A DNA stretch of 63,317 bases from Xanthobacteraceae bacterium (lineage in GTDB: Bacteria; Pseudomonadota; Alphaproteobacteria; Rhizobiales; Xanthobacteraceae): NCBI GenBank assembly GCA_019746135.1, contig JAIESI010000100.1:1-63317 (forward strand). The letters run 5' to 3'. Position numbers and translations under genes: made by a program. The notes beneath the pieces are model-generated. The model was given only the letters and a program-made list of their open reading frames with translations, ran no database searches and was not told the DNA's origin. Of the stretch, positions 8,139-17,020 are shown piece after piece; the stretch's first letter is position 1; each line of letters opens with the position of its first letter.

Positions 8139-9503
8139 GTGAATGCCACGGGTCCGATGCAACTGAAACTCTACGATACGCTGTCGCGCGAGAAGCGGGT
8201 GTTCGCGCCGATCGATCCGAACAACGTGCGGATGTATGTGTGCGGGCCGACGGTCTACGACTTCGCCCACATCGGCAACGCTCGCCCGGTGATCGTGTTC
8301 GACGTGCTGTACCGGCTCTTGCGCCACGTCTATGGCGCGAGCCACGTCAAATATGTCCGCAACATCACCGACGTCGACGACAAGATCAACGCGCGTGCGG
8401 CCGAGCGCGGCATCTCGATCCGCGATCTGACCGAAGAGACCTACAGGAACTTCAAGGAGGACGTCGCGGCGCTGGGCTGCCTGCCGCCGGACGTCGAGCC
8501 GCGCGCGACCGAGCATATCGACGAGATGAAGACGCTGATCGAGCGTCTCGTCGCGTCAAACCATGCCTACGTCGCCGAGGAGCACGTGCTGTTCAGCGTG
8601 CCGTCGATGCAGGAGTACGGCAAGCTCGCGCGCCGCTCGCTGGACGAGATGATGGCCGGCGCGCGCGTCGATGTCGCGCCCTACAAGCGCGATCCGATGG
8701 ATTTCGTCTTGTGGAAGCCGTCGAAGCCCGGCGAGCCGTCATGGCCTTCGCCGTGCGGCATCAAGACGCCGGGACGGCCGGGCTGGCACATCGAGTGCTC
8801 GGCGATGTCGTGGAAGCACCTCGGCGAGACCTTCGACATCCACGGTGGCGGCATCGATCTCGTGTTCCCGCACCACGAGAACGAGATCGCGCAATCGTGC
8901 TGCGCCTTCCACAAGCCGGTGATGGCGAACTTCTGGATGCATAACGGCTTCCTGCAGGTCGAAGGCGAGAAGATGAGCAAGAGCCTCGGCAATTTCGTCA
9001 TCATCCGCGAGGTGCTGGCGGACTGGCCGGGCGACGTGGTGCGGCTGGCGATGCTGGGCAGCCACTACCGGCAGCCGATCAACTGGACCGTGAAGGGCCT
9101 CGAAGAGGCCGAGAAGGCGCTGTCGAGCTTCTACGACGCCGCGTCCGCCGAGGCCGATCCGCGGCCGGCGCCCGGCGTGCTGGATGCGTTGCTCGATGAT
9201 CTCAACACGCCGAAGGCCATCGCCGAGATGCACGGCCTGAAGAATGCCGCGGGCCGCCGGGCACTCGCCGGCACGCTCGGCTTCTTCGGCTTCCGGCCGG
9301 AGGAGCTGAAGGCCTGGCAGGCCGCGCATGCGCCACAGCCGTCGCTCGCCAAGGAAGAGATCGAGAGCCGCATTGCTGCGCGCAACGCTGCGCGCAAGGC
9401 CAGGAACTTCGCCGAGTCGGACCGCATCCGCGACGAGCTCGCTGCGCTTGGCGTGGTGCTCAAGGATTCCAAGGACGGCACCACCTGGGAGATGGCGCGA
9501 TGA
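8139..9503 (+). CDS. cysS: cysteinyl-tRNA synthetase
   Basis: Class I aminoacyl-tRNA synthetase of about 454 residues that charges tRNA-Cys in the cytoplasm. Visible landmarks are the zinc-site start [19 protein letters not shown], which contains the HIGH-like HIGN signature, WHIECSAMS, the zinc-binding [14 protein letters not shown], and the KMSKS loop as KMSKSLGNF. The GTG at 8139 has GAGGA at proper spacing; the ATG at 8157 ([10 protein letters not shown]) matches the usual family start and is the alternative. The 3' end overlaps the GNAT gene by 4 bp (ATGA), beginning a chain of coupled genes to 12528. Confidence 0.96.
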   Translation: MNATGPMQLKLYDTLSREKRVFAPIDPNNVRMYVCGPTVYDFAHIGNARPVIVFDVLYRLLRHVYGASHVKYVRNITDVDDKINARAAERGISIRDLTEETYRNFKEDVAALGCLPPDVEPRATEHIDEMKTLIERLVASNHAYVAEEHVLFSVPSMQEYGKLARRSLDEMMAGARVDVAPYKRDPMDFVLWKPSKPGEPSWPSPCGIKTPGRPGWHIECSAMSWKHLGETFDIHGGGIDLVFPHHENEIAQSCCAFHKPVMANFWMHNGFLQVEGEKMSKSLGNFVIIREVLADWPGDVVRLAMLGSHYRQPINWTVKGLEEAEKALSSFYDAASAEADPRPAPGVLDALLDDLNTPKAIAEMHGLKNAAGRRALAGTLGFFGFRPEELKAWQAAHAPQPSLAKEEIESRIAARNAARKARNFAESDRIRDELAALGVVLKDSKDGTTWEMAR

Positions 9504-10000
9504 TGGCGCGCGCCAAGCCGCAATTCGCCCTGCGGCCGTTCCTGCCGCAGGACACGCCGTTGCTGGCGGAAATCTTCCGCGCCAGCATCGAGCAGCTGAC
9601 CGAGGACGACTACACGCCGGCGCAGCAGGATGCCTGGGCGTCCGAGGCCGAAGACCTCGAAGCCTTCGCCGAGCGGCTCGGCAAGCATCTCGCGCTGATC
9701 GCCACCATGGACGGCTCGCCGGTGGGGTTCATCACGCTCGATGCGCCGACCAATATCGGCCTGTTCTACGTGCATCCTGCGGTGGCGGGGCACGGCGCCG
9801 GGCGCATGCTCTACGACGCCGTGGAGAAGATTTCCGCCTCGCGCGGCACGCCGCATCTCATGGTCGATGCGAGCGACACCGCGCGCGACTTCTTCGCCCA
9901 TCGCGGGTTTACGCCCGAGCAGCGCAACACCGTGTCGGTTGGCAACGAGTGGCTGAGCAACACCACGATGAAGAAGCAGTTCAAGAGGGCGGCGCCATGA
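9500..10000 (+). CDS. GNAT-family N-acetyltransferase
   Basis: 166 residues with the GNAT fold: an N-terminal [22 protein letters not shown] segment, the beta-4 region [22 protein letters not shown] and the acetyl-CoA pyrophosphate loop as [12 protein letters not shown], followed by [14 protein letters not shown] near the C-terminus. It would transfer an acetyl group from acetyl-CoA to an unknown amine. The start overlaps the cysS stop (ATGA), and its own stop overlaps the next tiny gene in the same way, so it is co-translated with cysS and cimA. Nothing shows whether the substrate is a protein or a small molecule. Confidence 0.88.
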   Translation: MMARAKPQFALRPFLPQDTPLLAEIFRASIEQLTEDDYTPAQQDAWASEAEDLEAFAERLGKHLALIATMDGSPVGFITLDAPTNIGLFYVHPAVAGHGAGRMLYDAVEKISASRGTPHLMVDASDTARDFFAHRGFTPEQRNTVSVGNEWLSNTTMKKQFKRAAP

Positions 10001-10104
10001 GCGAAGCAGGACCGTTCGGACGGTTGCGCACCCACCATGTGGTGGTTGCAGCCGTTGCCCTCGTGGTCGCGGTGGCGATGGCGCTGAACTATTACCTCTG
10101 GTGA
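9997..10104 (+). CDS. 35-residue single-pass membrane peptide
   Basis: The frame starts at an ATG overlapping the GNAT stop (ATGA) and ends in TGA overlapping the GTG start of cimA (GTGA). The peptide has a basic N-terminal part ([14 protein letters not shown]), a 17-residue hydrophobic helix (VVVAAVALVVAVAMALN) and the end YYLW. The exact 4-bp overlaps on both sides, in a run of genes joined the same way, argue that it is translated. No function can be assigned. It is easily missed by length cut-offs. Confidence 0.6.
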   Translation: MSEAGPFGRLRTHHVVVAAVALVVAVAMALNYYLW

Positions 10105-11705
10105 GTGTGATGTCTCGTGAACGTCTCTATCTGTTCGACACGACACTGCGCGACGGTGCGCAGACCAACGGCGTCGATTTCACGCTGGCCGACAAGCTTG
10201 CGATCACGCGGATGCTCGACGATCTCGGCATCGACTATGTCGAGGGGGGCTATCCCGGCGCCAATCCGACCGACACGCAGCTCTTTGCCGAGCCGCGCAT
10301 GCTCAATGCCACGTTCACCGCGTTCGGCATGACGCGGCGGCCGGGCCGCTCGACCTCGAACGACCCGGGGCTTGCGGCGCTGCTCGAGGCCAAGGCCGAG
10401 GCGATCTGCTTCGTCGCCAAGTCCTGGGACTATCACGTCCGCGTCGCGCTCGAGACCACGCTGGAGGAAAATCTCGCCTCGATCCGCGACAGCGTGAAGG
10501 CCGCGCTCGGCAGGGGCCGCGAGGTGCTGCTCGACTGCGAGCATTTCTTCGACGGCTACAAGGCCAACCCCGGCTATGCGCTGGCCTGCGCCAAGGCCGC
10601 CTATGAGGCGGGCGCGCGCTGGGTGGTGCTGTGCGACACCAACGGCGGCGCGCTGCCGCACGAGGTCGAGGCGATCGTCCGCGAGGTGGTGAAGCACATC
10701 CCGGGCGCAAACGTCGGCATCCACGCCCACAACGACACCGAGCAGGCGGTGGCGAACTCGTTTGCCGCCGTGCGCGCCGGCGCACGGCAGATCCAGGGCA
10801 CGCTGAACGGTCTCGGCGAGCGCTGCGGCAACGCCAATCTGGTCTCGATCATCCCGACGCTGAAGCTCAAGCCCGAGTTCGCGGAGCTGTTCGAGGTCGG
10901 AGTGTCGGACGAGCAGCTGAAAAAGCTGGTCCACGTGTCGCACGAGCTTGACGAGCGCTTGAACCGCGCGCCGAACCGCCACGCGCCTTATGTGGGCGAA
11001 AGCGCGTTCGCGACCAAGGCCGGCATCCATGCGTCGGCGATCATCAAGGAGCCGGAGACTTACGAGCATGTTCGGCCAGAGACGGTCGGCAACAAGCGCA
11101 AGCTTCTGGTGTCCGACCAGGCCGGCCGCTCCAACGTGCTGGCGGAGCTGGAGCGCATCGGGCTGAAGATCGACCGCAACGACCCGCGGGTCGCGCGCCT
11201 ACTCGACGAGGTGAAGGAGCGCGAGGCGGTCGGCTATGCCTACGAGGCGGCGGACGCCTCGTTCGAGCTGCTGGCGCGGCGGATGCTCGGCACGGTACCG
11301 AAGTTCTTCGACGTGACCTATTTCGACGTCAAGGTCGAGCAGCGCGCGCAGAACGGCCACGGCAGCGAGGTGCTCACCACCGCGGTGGTGAAGGTGAAGG
11401 TCGGCAACGAGACCTTCATCAATGCCGCCGAAGGCAACGGCCCGGTCAATGCGCTCGACGTGGCGCTGCGCAAGGACCTCGGCAAGTTCCAGCGGTTCAT
11501 CGAGGGCCTGAAGCTCACCGACTATCGGGTGCGGATCCTCAACGGCGGCACGGGCGCGGTCACCCGTGTGCTGATCGAGAGCGAGGACGAGACCGGCGAG
11601 CACTGGACCACCATCGGCGTGTCGCCCAACATCATCGACGCCTCGTTCCAGGCGCTGATGGATTCCATCGTTTACAAGCTCGTCAGGTCCGGCGCGCCTG
11701 CGTAG
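10101..11705 (+). CDS. cimA: (R)-citramalate synthase
   Basis: 534 residues of the HMGL/LeuA superfamily. It would condense pyruvate and acetyl-CoA to citramalate, the threonine-independent route into isoleucine. The N-terminus LYLFDTTLRDGAQTNGVDF holds the catalytic DTTLRDG motif; GIHAHNDTEQAVANS carries the metal-binding HAHND; GTLNGLGERCGNANL is also conserved. A C-terminal LeuA allosteric-like domain follows (residues about 400-530), and the length fits the long CimA type rather than 2-isopropylmalate synthase. The GTG at 10101 overlaps the preceding stop; an ATG at 10110 is equally possible. Isoleucine feedback through the C-terminal domain is known for the family. Confidence 0.9.
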   Translation: MSVMSRERLYLFDTTLRDGAQTNGVDFTLADKLAITRMLDDLGIDYVEGGYPGANPTDTQLFAEPRMLNATFTAFGMTRRPGRSTSNDPGLAALLEAKAEAICFVAKSWDYHVRVALETTLEENLASIRDSVKAALGRGREVLLDCEHFFDGYKANPGYALACAKAAYEAGARWVVLCDTNGGALPHEVEAIVREVVKHIPGANVGIHAHNDTEQAVANSFAAVRAGARQIQGTLNGLGERCGNANLVSIIPTLKLKPEFAELFEVGVSDEQLKKLVHVSHELDERLNRAPNRHAPYVGESAFATKAGIHASAIIKEPETYEHVRPETVGNKRKLLVSDQAGRSNVLAELERIGLKIDRNDPRVARLLDEVKEREAVGYAYEAADASFELLARRMLGTVPKFFDVTYFDVKVEQRAQNGHGSEVLTTAVVKVKVGNETFINAAEGNGPVNALDVALRKDLGKFQRFIEGLKLTDYRVRILNGGTGAVTRVLIESEDETGEHWTTIGVSPNIIDASFQALMDSIVYKLVRSGAPA

Positions 11706-11706
11706 A

Positions 11707-12147
11707 ATGGGCGCCATGCGCCCCACTTGCTCCTGCACCCGCCGATCCGCGCTTGCGGTTCTCGCCGCGGCGGGCGCCGCAATCGCTACGAAAGCGAAAG
11801 CCGCGCCCGCCGAGCATCGCGAGTTCATCGCTGCCGCCTTCCGGATGAAAGACGAGGCGGTGCGCGCGGGCGATCAGGCCTATGGGGCCGTGGTGGTGAA
11901 GGGCGGCCGCATCATCGGCTTCGGACCGAGCCGCGTCGTTCTCAAGAAGGACTGGACCGCCCATGCCGAGCGCGAGGCGATGCGGGAGGCGCAGGCGCGC
12001 CTCGGCCGAAGCGATCTGTCCGGCTGCATCCTCTATTCCTCGTCGCGGCCCTGCTTCGAATGCCAGCGGGCGGCGGCCGCTGCCAACATCGACCGCATGA
12101 TCTTCGGCAGCGAGGCGACCGACGCGGGCAAGCCGAGAAAGTCCTGA
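11707..12147 (+). CDS. nucleoside deaminase-fold protein with Tat-like signal
   Basis: 146 residues. The zinc site of the cytidine/deoxycytidylate deaminase fold is complete: HAEREAM (His and catalytic Glu) and PCFECQRAAAAA (PCxxC). The unusual feature is the N-terminus: a twin Arg (CTRRSALAV) followed by a hydrophobic Ala-rich segment and KAKAAPA, which looks like a Tat export signal, whereas most such deaminases are cytoplasmic. It begins 1 bp after the cimA stop and ends exactly where the VOC gene begins. The ATG at 11716 is an alternative start. Substrate is unknown; guanine/cytosine-type deaminases are the nearest guess. Confidence 0.8.
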   Translation: MGAMRPTCSCTRRSALAVLAAAGAAIATKAKAAPAEHREFIAAAFRMKDEAVRAGDQAYGAVVVKGGRIIGFGPSRVVLKKDWTAHAEREAMREAQARLGRSDLSGCILYSSSRPCFECQRAAAAANIDRMIFGSEATDAGKPRKS

Positions 12148-12528
12148 ATGATCGATCACGTCTCTATCGCAGTACACGATCTGGCCGCTGCGGCGCGCTT
12201 CTATGAAGCGGTGCTGGCGACGCTCGGCCACAAGAAGCTTGCTGACCGTGCCGCGACCATCGGCTTCGGCAAGAAGTATCCGGAATTCTGGCTGAACGAG
12301 CGGCGCAACATGACGCCGGTCGATCCCGACAGCGGCGCGCACGTCTGCCTTCGCGCGCGCGATGTGGAGACCGTGCAGGCGTTCCATGCCGCGGCTCTGA
12401 AGGCCGGCGGCACGTCGGATGGTGCGCCAGGGCCGCGCTCGGGGCAGATCGGCGGTTACTACGCGGCGTTCATCCGCGATCCTGAAGGCAACAGGATCGA
12501 GGCTGCGACGTTCGCTGCGGCGACGTGA
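12148..12528 (+). CDS. VOC-family (glyoxalase/dioxygenase fold) protein
   Basis: 126 residues in one glyoxalase-like unit: start MIDHVSIAVHDLAAAARFYE, middle PEFWLNERRN and end YYAAFIRDPEGNRIEAA, the typical betaalphabetabetabeta metal-binding arrangement with His near the N-terminus and Glu near the C-terminus. Such proteins include lactoylglutathione lyase-like, bleomycin-resistance and fosfomycin-resistance types; specificity is not visible. The ATG directly follows the TGA of the deaminase gene, so it is the last member of the coupled run starting at cysS. It is convergent with the LOG gene 3 bp away. Confidence 0.87.
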   Translation: MIDHVSIAVHDLAAAARFYEAVLATLGHKKLADRAATIGFGKKYPEFWLNERRNMTPVDPDSGAHVCLRARDVETVQAFHAAALKAGGTSDGAPGPRSGQIGGYYAAFIRDPEGNRIEAATFAAAT

Positions 12529-12531
12529 GGC

Positions 12532-13134
12532 TCACATCCGTCCGGCCACCTCGGGTGCCATGGCCTTCTGGGCTTCGGCGCTCTGCGCTGCCGCTTCCGC
12601 CAGCGTCGGCAGCACGTCGTCGATGGCATCGGCGACGTAATACTTGAACAAGTTCGCTGAGTGGATGAAAGCCATCTGATCCATGTGCTCGAAGAGCCGC
12701 AAAAGCGGATCCCAGAATCCTTTGATGTTGGCAAGGAGGATGGGCTTCTGGTGGCGACCGAGCTGTGCCCAGGTCATCTGCTCGACCACCTCTTCGAGCG
12801 TGCCGATCCCGCCGGGCAGGGCGACGAAGGCGTCGGCGTGGTCGAACATCTGTTGCTTTCGCTCGTGCATGTCGCGCACGCGGACCAGCTTGCCACGGCG
12901 CATCATGTGCTCGCGGTTGGCGAGGAACTCGGGGATGATCCCGGTGACCTGGCCGCCGTGATCGAGCACGCTGTTGGCAAGCTCGCCCATCAGCCCGACC
13001 GAGCCGCCGCCATAGACGAGGCCGATGCCATTCTTGGCAAGCGTCTGCCCGAGCTTGCGTGCGGCGGTGGCGAAATCGGGGTCGCGGCCTGAGCCGGAGC
13101 CGCAATAGACGCAAATTCTTCGGATTTGGCTCAT
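12532..13134 (-). CDS. LOG-family protein (TIGR00730), cytokinin riboside 5'-monophosphate phosphoribohydrolase type
   Basis: About 200 residues of Rossmann fold starting RRICVYCGSGSGRDPDF. The family nucleotide-binding motif is intact: YGGGSVGLMGELANSV and ALPGGIGTLEEVVEQMTW, the latter being the PGGxGTxxE signature of LOG phosphoribohydrolases, which release free base from nucleoside 5'-monophosphates. In plant-associated bacteria this can activate cytokinins; elsewhere it is a general nucleotide hydrolase. The ATG at 13134 gives MSQIRRICVYCGS, the normal start; the open frame upstream overlaps the divergent spacer and is not conserved in appearance. The C-terminal 25 residues are Ala/Glu-rich. 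Confidence 0.9.
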   Translation of the reverse strand: MSQIRRICVYCGSGSGRDPDFATAARKLGQTLAKNGIGLVYGGGSVGLMGELANSVLDHGGQVTGIIPEFLANREHMMRRGKLVRVRDMHERKQQMFDHADAFVALPGGIGTLEEVVEQMTWAQLGRHQKPILLANIKGFWDPLLRLFEHMDQMAFIHSANLFKYYVADAIDDVLPTLAEAAAQSAEAQKAMAPEVAGRM

Positions 13135-13329
13135 TCTGACTCGTTTGTGCGAAGCGGTATGCGAATCGTCCGCAAAGAAGAAGGATATAGACACGAGCGG
13201 CGGTGCTGGCGAGGGCGGGGAAAATGCCCCGCCCATCGCTGTTTTGTGCCGCAGAATCCACTATATGAGGGACTTGCCGATGGCGCCTCCCTTTTTGCGC
13301 CGTCCCGACCGGGATTTCTAGACTTAACC

Positions 13330-15279
13330 GTGAGTGACCACGTCCGATCAGCGCACAGCATGAAGCGCGAAGTCTCCGCCGACCGCGGCGGCGCGCTGTT
13401 TCGCACGCTGGCGCGGTTGTGGCCCTATATCTGGCCGCACGACCGGCGCGACCTGCAACGCCGCGTCATATGGGCGACGCTGCTGCTGTTTGCGGCGAAG
13501 CTTGCGACCATTGCCGTGCCGTTCACCTTCAAATGGGCGGTCGACGCGCTGAGCGGGCAGGGCACTGCGCCGTTCGCGCCGGACTCGTGGCTCGCCTGGG
13601 CGATCGCCGCGCCGGTCGCGATGACCGTCGCCTATGGCGGCATGCGCATCCTGATGGGCGTGCTGACGCAGCTCCGCGACGGCGTATTCGCCAAGGTGGC
13701 GATGCACGCGGTGCGCAAGCTTGCGATCCTGACCTTCGAGCACATGCATGAGCTGTCGCTGCGCTTTCATCTGGAGCGCAAGACCGGCGGGCTTACCCGC
13801 GTGCTGGAGCGCGGGCGCAACGCGATCGAGACCATCGTCCGCATGGTCATTCTGCAGTTGCTGCCCACCATCGTCGAGGTGGCGCTGATTGCGGCCGTGC
13901 TGTTCTACCAGTTCGACTGGCGCTACGTGGTCGCGATCCTCATCACCGTCGCGCTCTACATGTGGTTCACGTATCTGGCGACCGAATGGCGTATCTCCAT
14001 CCGCCGCCGCATGAACGACAGCGACAATGACGCCAACACCAAGGCGATCGACTCGCTGCTCAACTATGAGACCGTGAAGTATTTCTCGGCGGAAGAGCGC
14101 GAAGCCAGGCGCTACGACCGCTCGATGGAGCGCTACGAAGCCGCAAGCGTGAAGTCCTACGTGTCGCTGAACGTGCTGAACGCGGGACAGGCGGTGATCT
14201 TCACCATCGGGCTGACCGCCACCATGGTGCTGTGTGCCTTCGGCATCCGGAACGGCAGCAACACCGTCGGCGATTTCGTCATGATCAACGCCATGATGAT
14301 CCAGCTCTACCAGCCGCTGAATTTCATGGGCATGGTCTACCGCGAGATCAAGCAGGCGACGATCGACATCGAGACGATGTTCAACATCCTGCAGCGGCCG
14401 CCGGAGATCGTCGACGCCCCGGACGCAAAGCCGCTTGCGGTGAGCGCCGGCAGCATCAGGTTCGAGGACGTCGGCTTTGCCTATGAGCGGGCGCGGCCGA
14501 TCCTCAAGGCCGTCAGCTTCGAGGTGCCGGCCGGCAAGACAGTGGCCATCGTCGGCCCCTCCGGCGCCGGCAAGTCGACCATCTCGCGGCTGATCTACCG
14601 CTTCTACGACGTGTCGGCGGGCCGCGTCCTGATCGACGGGCAGGACGTGCGCGATGTGACGCAGAAGTCGCTGCGGCAGGCCATCGGCATGGTCCCGCAG
14701 GACACCGTGCTGTTCAACGACACCATCCGCTACAACATCCGCTATGGCCGCTGGGAGGCGAATGACGCCGAGGTCGAGGAGGCGGCGCGGCTCGCGCAGA
14801 TCGACGGTTTCATTCGCATGTCGCCGCACGGCTATGAGACCGAGGTGGGCGAGCGCGGCCTGAAGCTGTCCGGCGGCGAGAAGCAGCGCGTCGCGATCGC
14901 CCGCACGATCCTGAAAGCCCCGCCGATCCTGCTGCTCGACGAGGCGACGTCGGCGCTCGACAGCCATACCGAGAAGGAAATCCAGGACGCGCTGGAGCGT
15001 GTGTCGAAGAACCGCACCACGCTGGTCATCGCCCACCGGCTTTCGACCATCGTCGGCGCCGACGAGATCATCGTGCTCGACAAGGGCGTGATCGTCGAGC
15101 GCGGCGGGCACCACGCGTTGCTCCGGCTTGGCGGGCTCTATGCCAGCATGTGGAACCGGCAGCGCGAAGCCGAGGCCGCCCGCGAGATGCTGGCGCAGGC
15201 CGAGGAAGACAAGGCGCAGCCGAACCGCAACCCGCCGCAGGTCGCCGATGACCTCGCCCCCGCGGCCGCGGCGGAATGA
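13330..15279 (+). CDS. ATM1/HMT1-type ABC exporter (fused permease and ATPase)
   Basis: About 649 residues. Six membrane helices (residues about 40-330) are followed by a nucleotide-binding domain with Walker A GPSGAGKST, Q-loop MVPQDTVLFNDT, signature LSGGEKQRVAIART and Walker B ILLLDEATSALD. The permease has the ATM1/ABCB7-like stretch NYETVKYFSAEEREARRYD, seen in exporters linked to Fe-S cluster assembly, glutathione conjugates or heavy metals. The GTG at 13330 is my choice; ATG at 13360 (MKREVSADRGG) is close. A frame-open upstream extension to 13126 overlaps the divergent LOG gene and is rejected. It is probably homodimeric in the inner membrane. Confidence 0.9.
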   Translation: MSDHVRSAHSMKREVSADRGGALFRTLARLWPYIWPHDRRDLQRRVIWATLLLFAAKLATIAVPFTFKWAVDALSGQGTAPFAPDSWLAWAIAAPVAMTVAYGGMRILMGVLTQLRDGVFAKVAMHAVRKLAILTFEHMHELSLRFHLERKTGGLTRVLERGRNAIETIVRMVILQLLPTIVEVALIAAVLFYQFDWRYVVAILITVALYMWFTYLATEWRISIRRRMNDSDNDANTKAIDSLLNYETVKYFSAEEREARRYDRSMERYEAASVKSYVSLNVLNAGQAVIFTIGLTATMVLCAFGIRNGSNTVGDFVMINAMMIQLYQPLNFMGMVYREIKQATIDIETMFNILQRPPEIVDAPDAKPLAVSAGSIRFEDVGFAYERARPILKAVSFEVPAGKTVAIVGPSGAGKSTISRLIYRFYDVSAGRVLIDGQDVRDVTQKSLRQAIGMVPQDTVLFNDTIRYNIRYGRWEANDAEVEEAARLAQIDGFIRMSPHGYETEVGERGLKLSGGEKQRVAIARTILKAPPILLLDEATSALDSHTEKEIQDALERVSKNRTTLVIAHRLSTIVGADEIIVLDKGVIVERGGHHALLRLGGLYASMWNRQREAEAAREMLAQAEEDKAQPNRNPPQVADDLAPAAAAE

Positions 15280-15326
15280 TATGATCGCAACGAACCTCTG
15301 ACAGCGCGGAGCGCCGACCACCACCC

Positions 15327-16025
15327 ATGTCCATCATCGACTCCATCAAATCCCAGGCCGTGCCCATCCATCCGCAGGGCTATCCCTTCGTTGGCGGCTT
15401 TGCGCTCGCAAGCCTGATCCTGTTCTGGATCTGGACGCCGCTCGGCTGGATCGGCACGATCCTCACGGTCTGGTGCGCCTACTTCTTCCGCGATCCGGTG
15501 CGGGTGACGCCGCTGCGCGACGGCCTTGTCATCGCGCCGGCCGACGGCCGGGTCAGCCGCGTGGTCAACGCGGTGCCGCCGCCCGAGCTGGGCCTGAGCG
15601 ACCGGCCGCTGCCGCGCATCTCGATCTTCATGAGCGTGTTCGACTGTCACGTGAACCGGAGCCCGATCGCCGGCCGGATCGAGCGCATGGTCTACAAGCC
15701 CGGCAAGTTCATCAACGCCGACCTTGACAAGGCGAGCGAGGACAACGAGCGCAACGGCTTCATCATCAGCGGCCCGCGCGCCCGCATCGGCGTGGTGCAG
15801 ATCGCAGGCCTGATCGCGCGGCGAATTGTCCCGTTCGTGCAGGAGGGGCAGACGATCACCGCCGGCGACCGCATCGGCATGATCCGGTTCGGCTCCCGCG
15901 TCGACGTCTACCTGCCGGAGGGCGGCCGGGCGATGGTGGCCGAAGGGCAGACCGCCTATGCTGGCGAGACCGTGCTGGCCGATCTTGCGGCCGCCGACCC
16001 CGGACGCACCTACCGGGTTGGTTAA
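15327..16025 (+). CDS. psd: phosphatidylserine decarboxylase (short archaetidylserine-type)
   Basis: 232 residues. It converts phosphatidylserine to phosphatidylethanolamine at the inner membrane. A hydrophobic N-terminal segment ([21 protein letters not shown]-type, residues about 24-45) anchors it. The proenzyme self-cleavage site is the RFGSR sequence near residue 190: cleavage before Ser makes the pyruvoyl group, replacing the LGST of the long E. coli-type enzyme. [19 protein letters not shown] is the conserved core. It is followed after 58 bp by pssA, giving both steps of phosphatidylethanolamine synthesis in one unit, a common arrangement in alphaproteobacteria. Confidence 0.93.
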   Translation: MSIIDSIKSQAVPIHPQGYPFVGGFALASLILFWIWTPLGWIGTILTVWCAYFFRDPVRVTPLRDGLVIAPADGRVSRVVNAVPPPELGLSDRPLPRISIFMSVFDCHVNRSPIAGRIERMVYKPGKFINADLDKASEDNERNGFIISGPRARIGVVQIAGLIARRIVPFVQEGQTITAGDRIGMIRFGSRVDVYLPEGGRAMVAEGQTAYAGETVLADLAAADPGRTYRVG

Positions 16026-16083
16026 CGGCACCAGGAACCTGGCGTGGCGGGGCGGCGTTGAAACCGCTATATTGGCCGGCATC

Positions 16084-16956
16084 ATGTTTTCGCCCTTTGA
16101 ACGCGATCGAATGGAAGCCCGGCGGCAGCGGTTCCGCGCGATCCCGGTGCGGACGCTTCTGCCCAACCTGATCACGCTTCTGGCGCTGTGCGCCGGTCTC
16201 ACCGCCATCCGGCTCGCCTTCGAGGGCAAGCTCGAATGGGCGCTGGCCGCGATCGTGTTCGCGGCGGGCCTCGACGGCATCGACGGCCGCATCGCCCGCA
16301 TGATCAAAGGGCAGTCCAAGTTCGGCGCCGAGCTCGACAGCCTTGCCGACTTCGTCAACTTCGGCTGCACGCCGGGCCTGATCCTCTACCTCTGGGGCCT
16401 GAACGGCGCGGGCAATGTCGGCTGGATCGCCGCGATGGTGTTCGCGATCTGCGGTGCGCTCCGTCTCGCGCGCTTCAATGTCATGGCCGAGGATCCGAAC
16501 CAGCCGGCATGGGCCGGCAACTTCTTCACCGGCGTGCCGGCACCCGCCGGCGCGCTGGTGGTGATGCTGCCGATTTACGTCGACCTGCTCGGCGGCCCCA
16601 AGGCCAACCCGACCGTGACGCTGCTTTACACGCTCGCGATCGCCTTCCTGATGGTGTCGCGGCTGCCGGTGTTGTCCGGCAAGCGCGTCGGCAAGCGGGT
16701 CAATCCCGACATGGTGCTGCCGGTGTTCGTGGTGGTGGTGCTGTTCTTCGCGCTGCTGATCGCCTATCCCTGGTGGGTGCTGAGCATCGGCACGGTGATC
16801 TATCTCGCCTGCCTGCCGCTCGGCTGGCACACCTACCGCGAATACGCACGCAAGGACCTGGAGGCCGCGCGGGCCGCCGCGGTGTCCGGCGAGATGCCGG
16901 ACGCGCTGCCGCAGCCAAAGCCGGACGAGCGCGACGACCGCCCGACCCACCACTGA
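16084..16956 (+). CDS. pssA: CDP-diacylglycerol-serine O-phosphatidyltransferase
   Basis: About 290 residues and multi-spanning. The CDP-alcohol phosphotransferase signature D-x2-D-G-x2-A-R-x8-G-x3-D-x3-D is present as LDGIDGRIARMIKGQSKFG followed by AELDSLAD. It transfers phosphatidyl from CDP-diacylglycerol to serine, making the substrate of psd just upstream. It has about eight hydrophobic segments and a charged tail (QPKPDERDDRPTHH). The ATG at 16084 (MFSPFERDRMEARR) is chosen because the open frame upstream overlaps the psd 3' end. Co-transcription with psd is likely. Confidence 0.93.
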   Translation: MFSPFERDRMEARRQRFRAIPVRTLLPNLITLLALCAGLTAIRLAFEGKLEWALAAIVFAAGLDGIDGRIARMIKGQSKFGAELDSLADFVNFGCTPGLILYLWGLNGAGNVGWIAAMVFAICGALRLARFNVMAEDPNQPAWAGNFFTGVPAPAGALVVMLPIYVDLLGGPKANPTVTLLYTLAIAFLMVSRLPVLSGKRVGKRVNPDMVLPVFVVVVLFFALLIAYPWWVLSIGTVIYLACLPLGWHTYREYARKDLEAARAAAVSGEMPDALPQPKPDERDDRPTHH

Positions 16957-17020
16957 GGCTGCGGCGTTCGCACGTTCTCCGGATTTCCTGTCTATCATCC
17001 CCGCCACCCAAGGATCGCCG

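Noticed and set aside
8139-8160. T-box or other riboswitch upstream of cysS
   Set aside because: No T-box sequence (TGGN-ACC element) or specifier structure is seen, and T-boxes are not expected in alphaproteobacteria.
9997-10104. Treating the 35-codon frame as part of a longer frame from 9328
   Set aside because: The longer frame is the shifted reading of cysS and the GNAT gene; only the last 35 codons, from the ATG in the ATGA overlap, look like protein.
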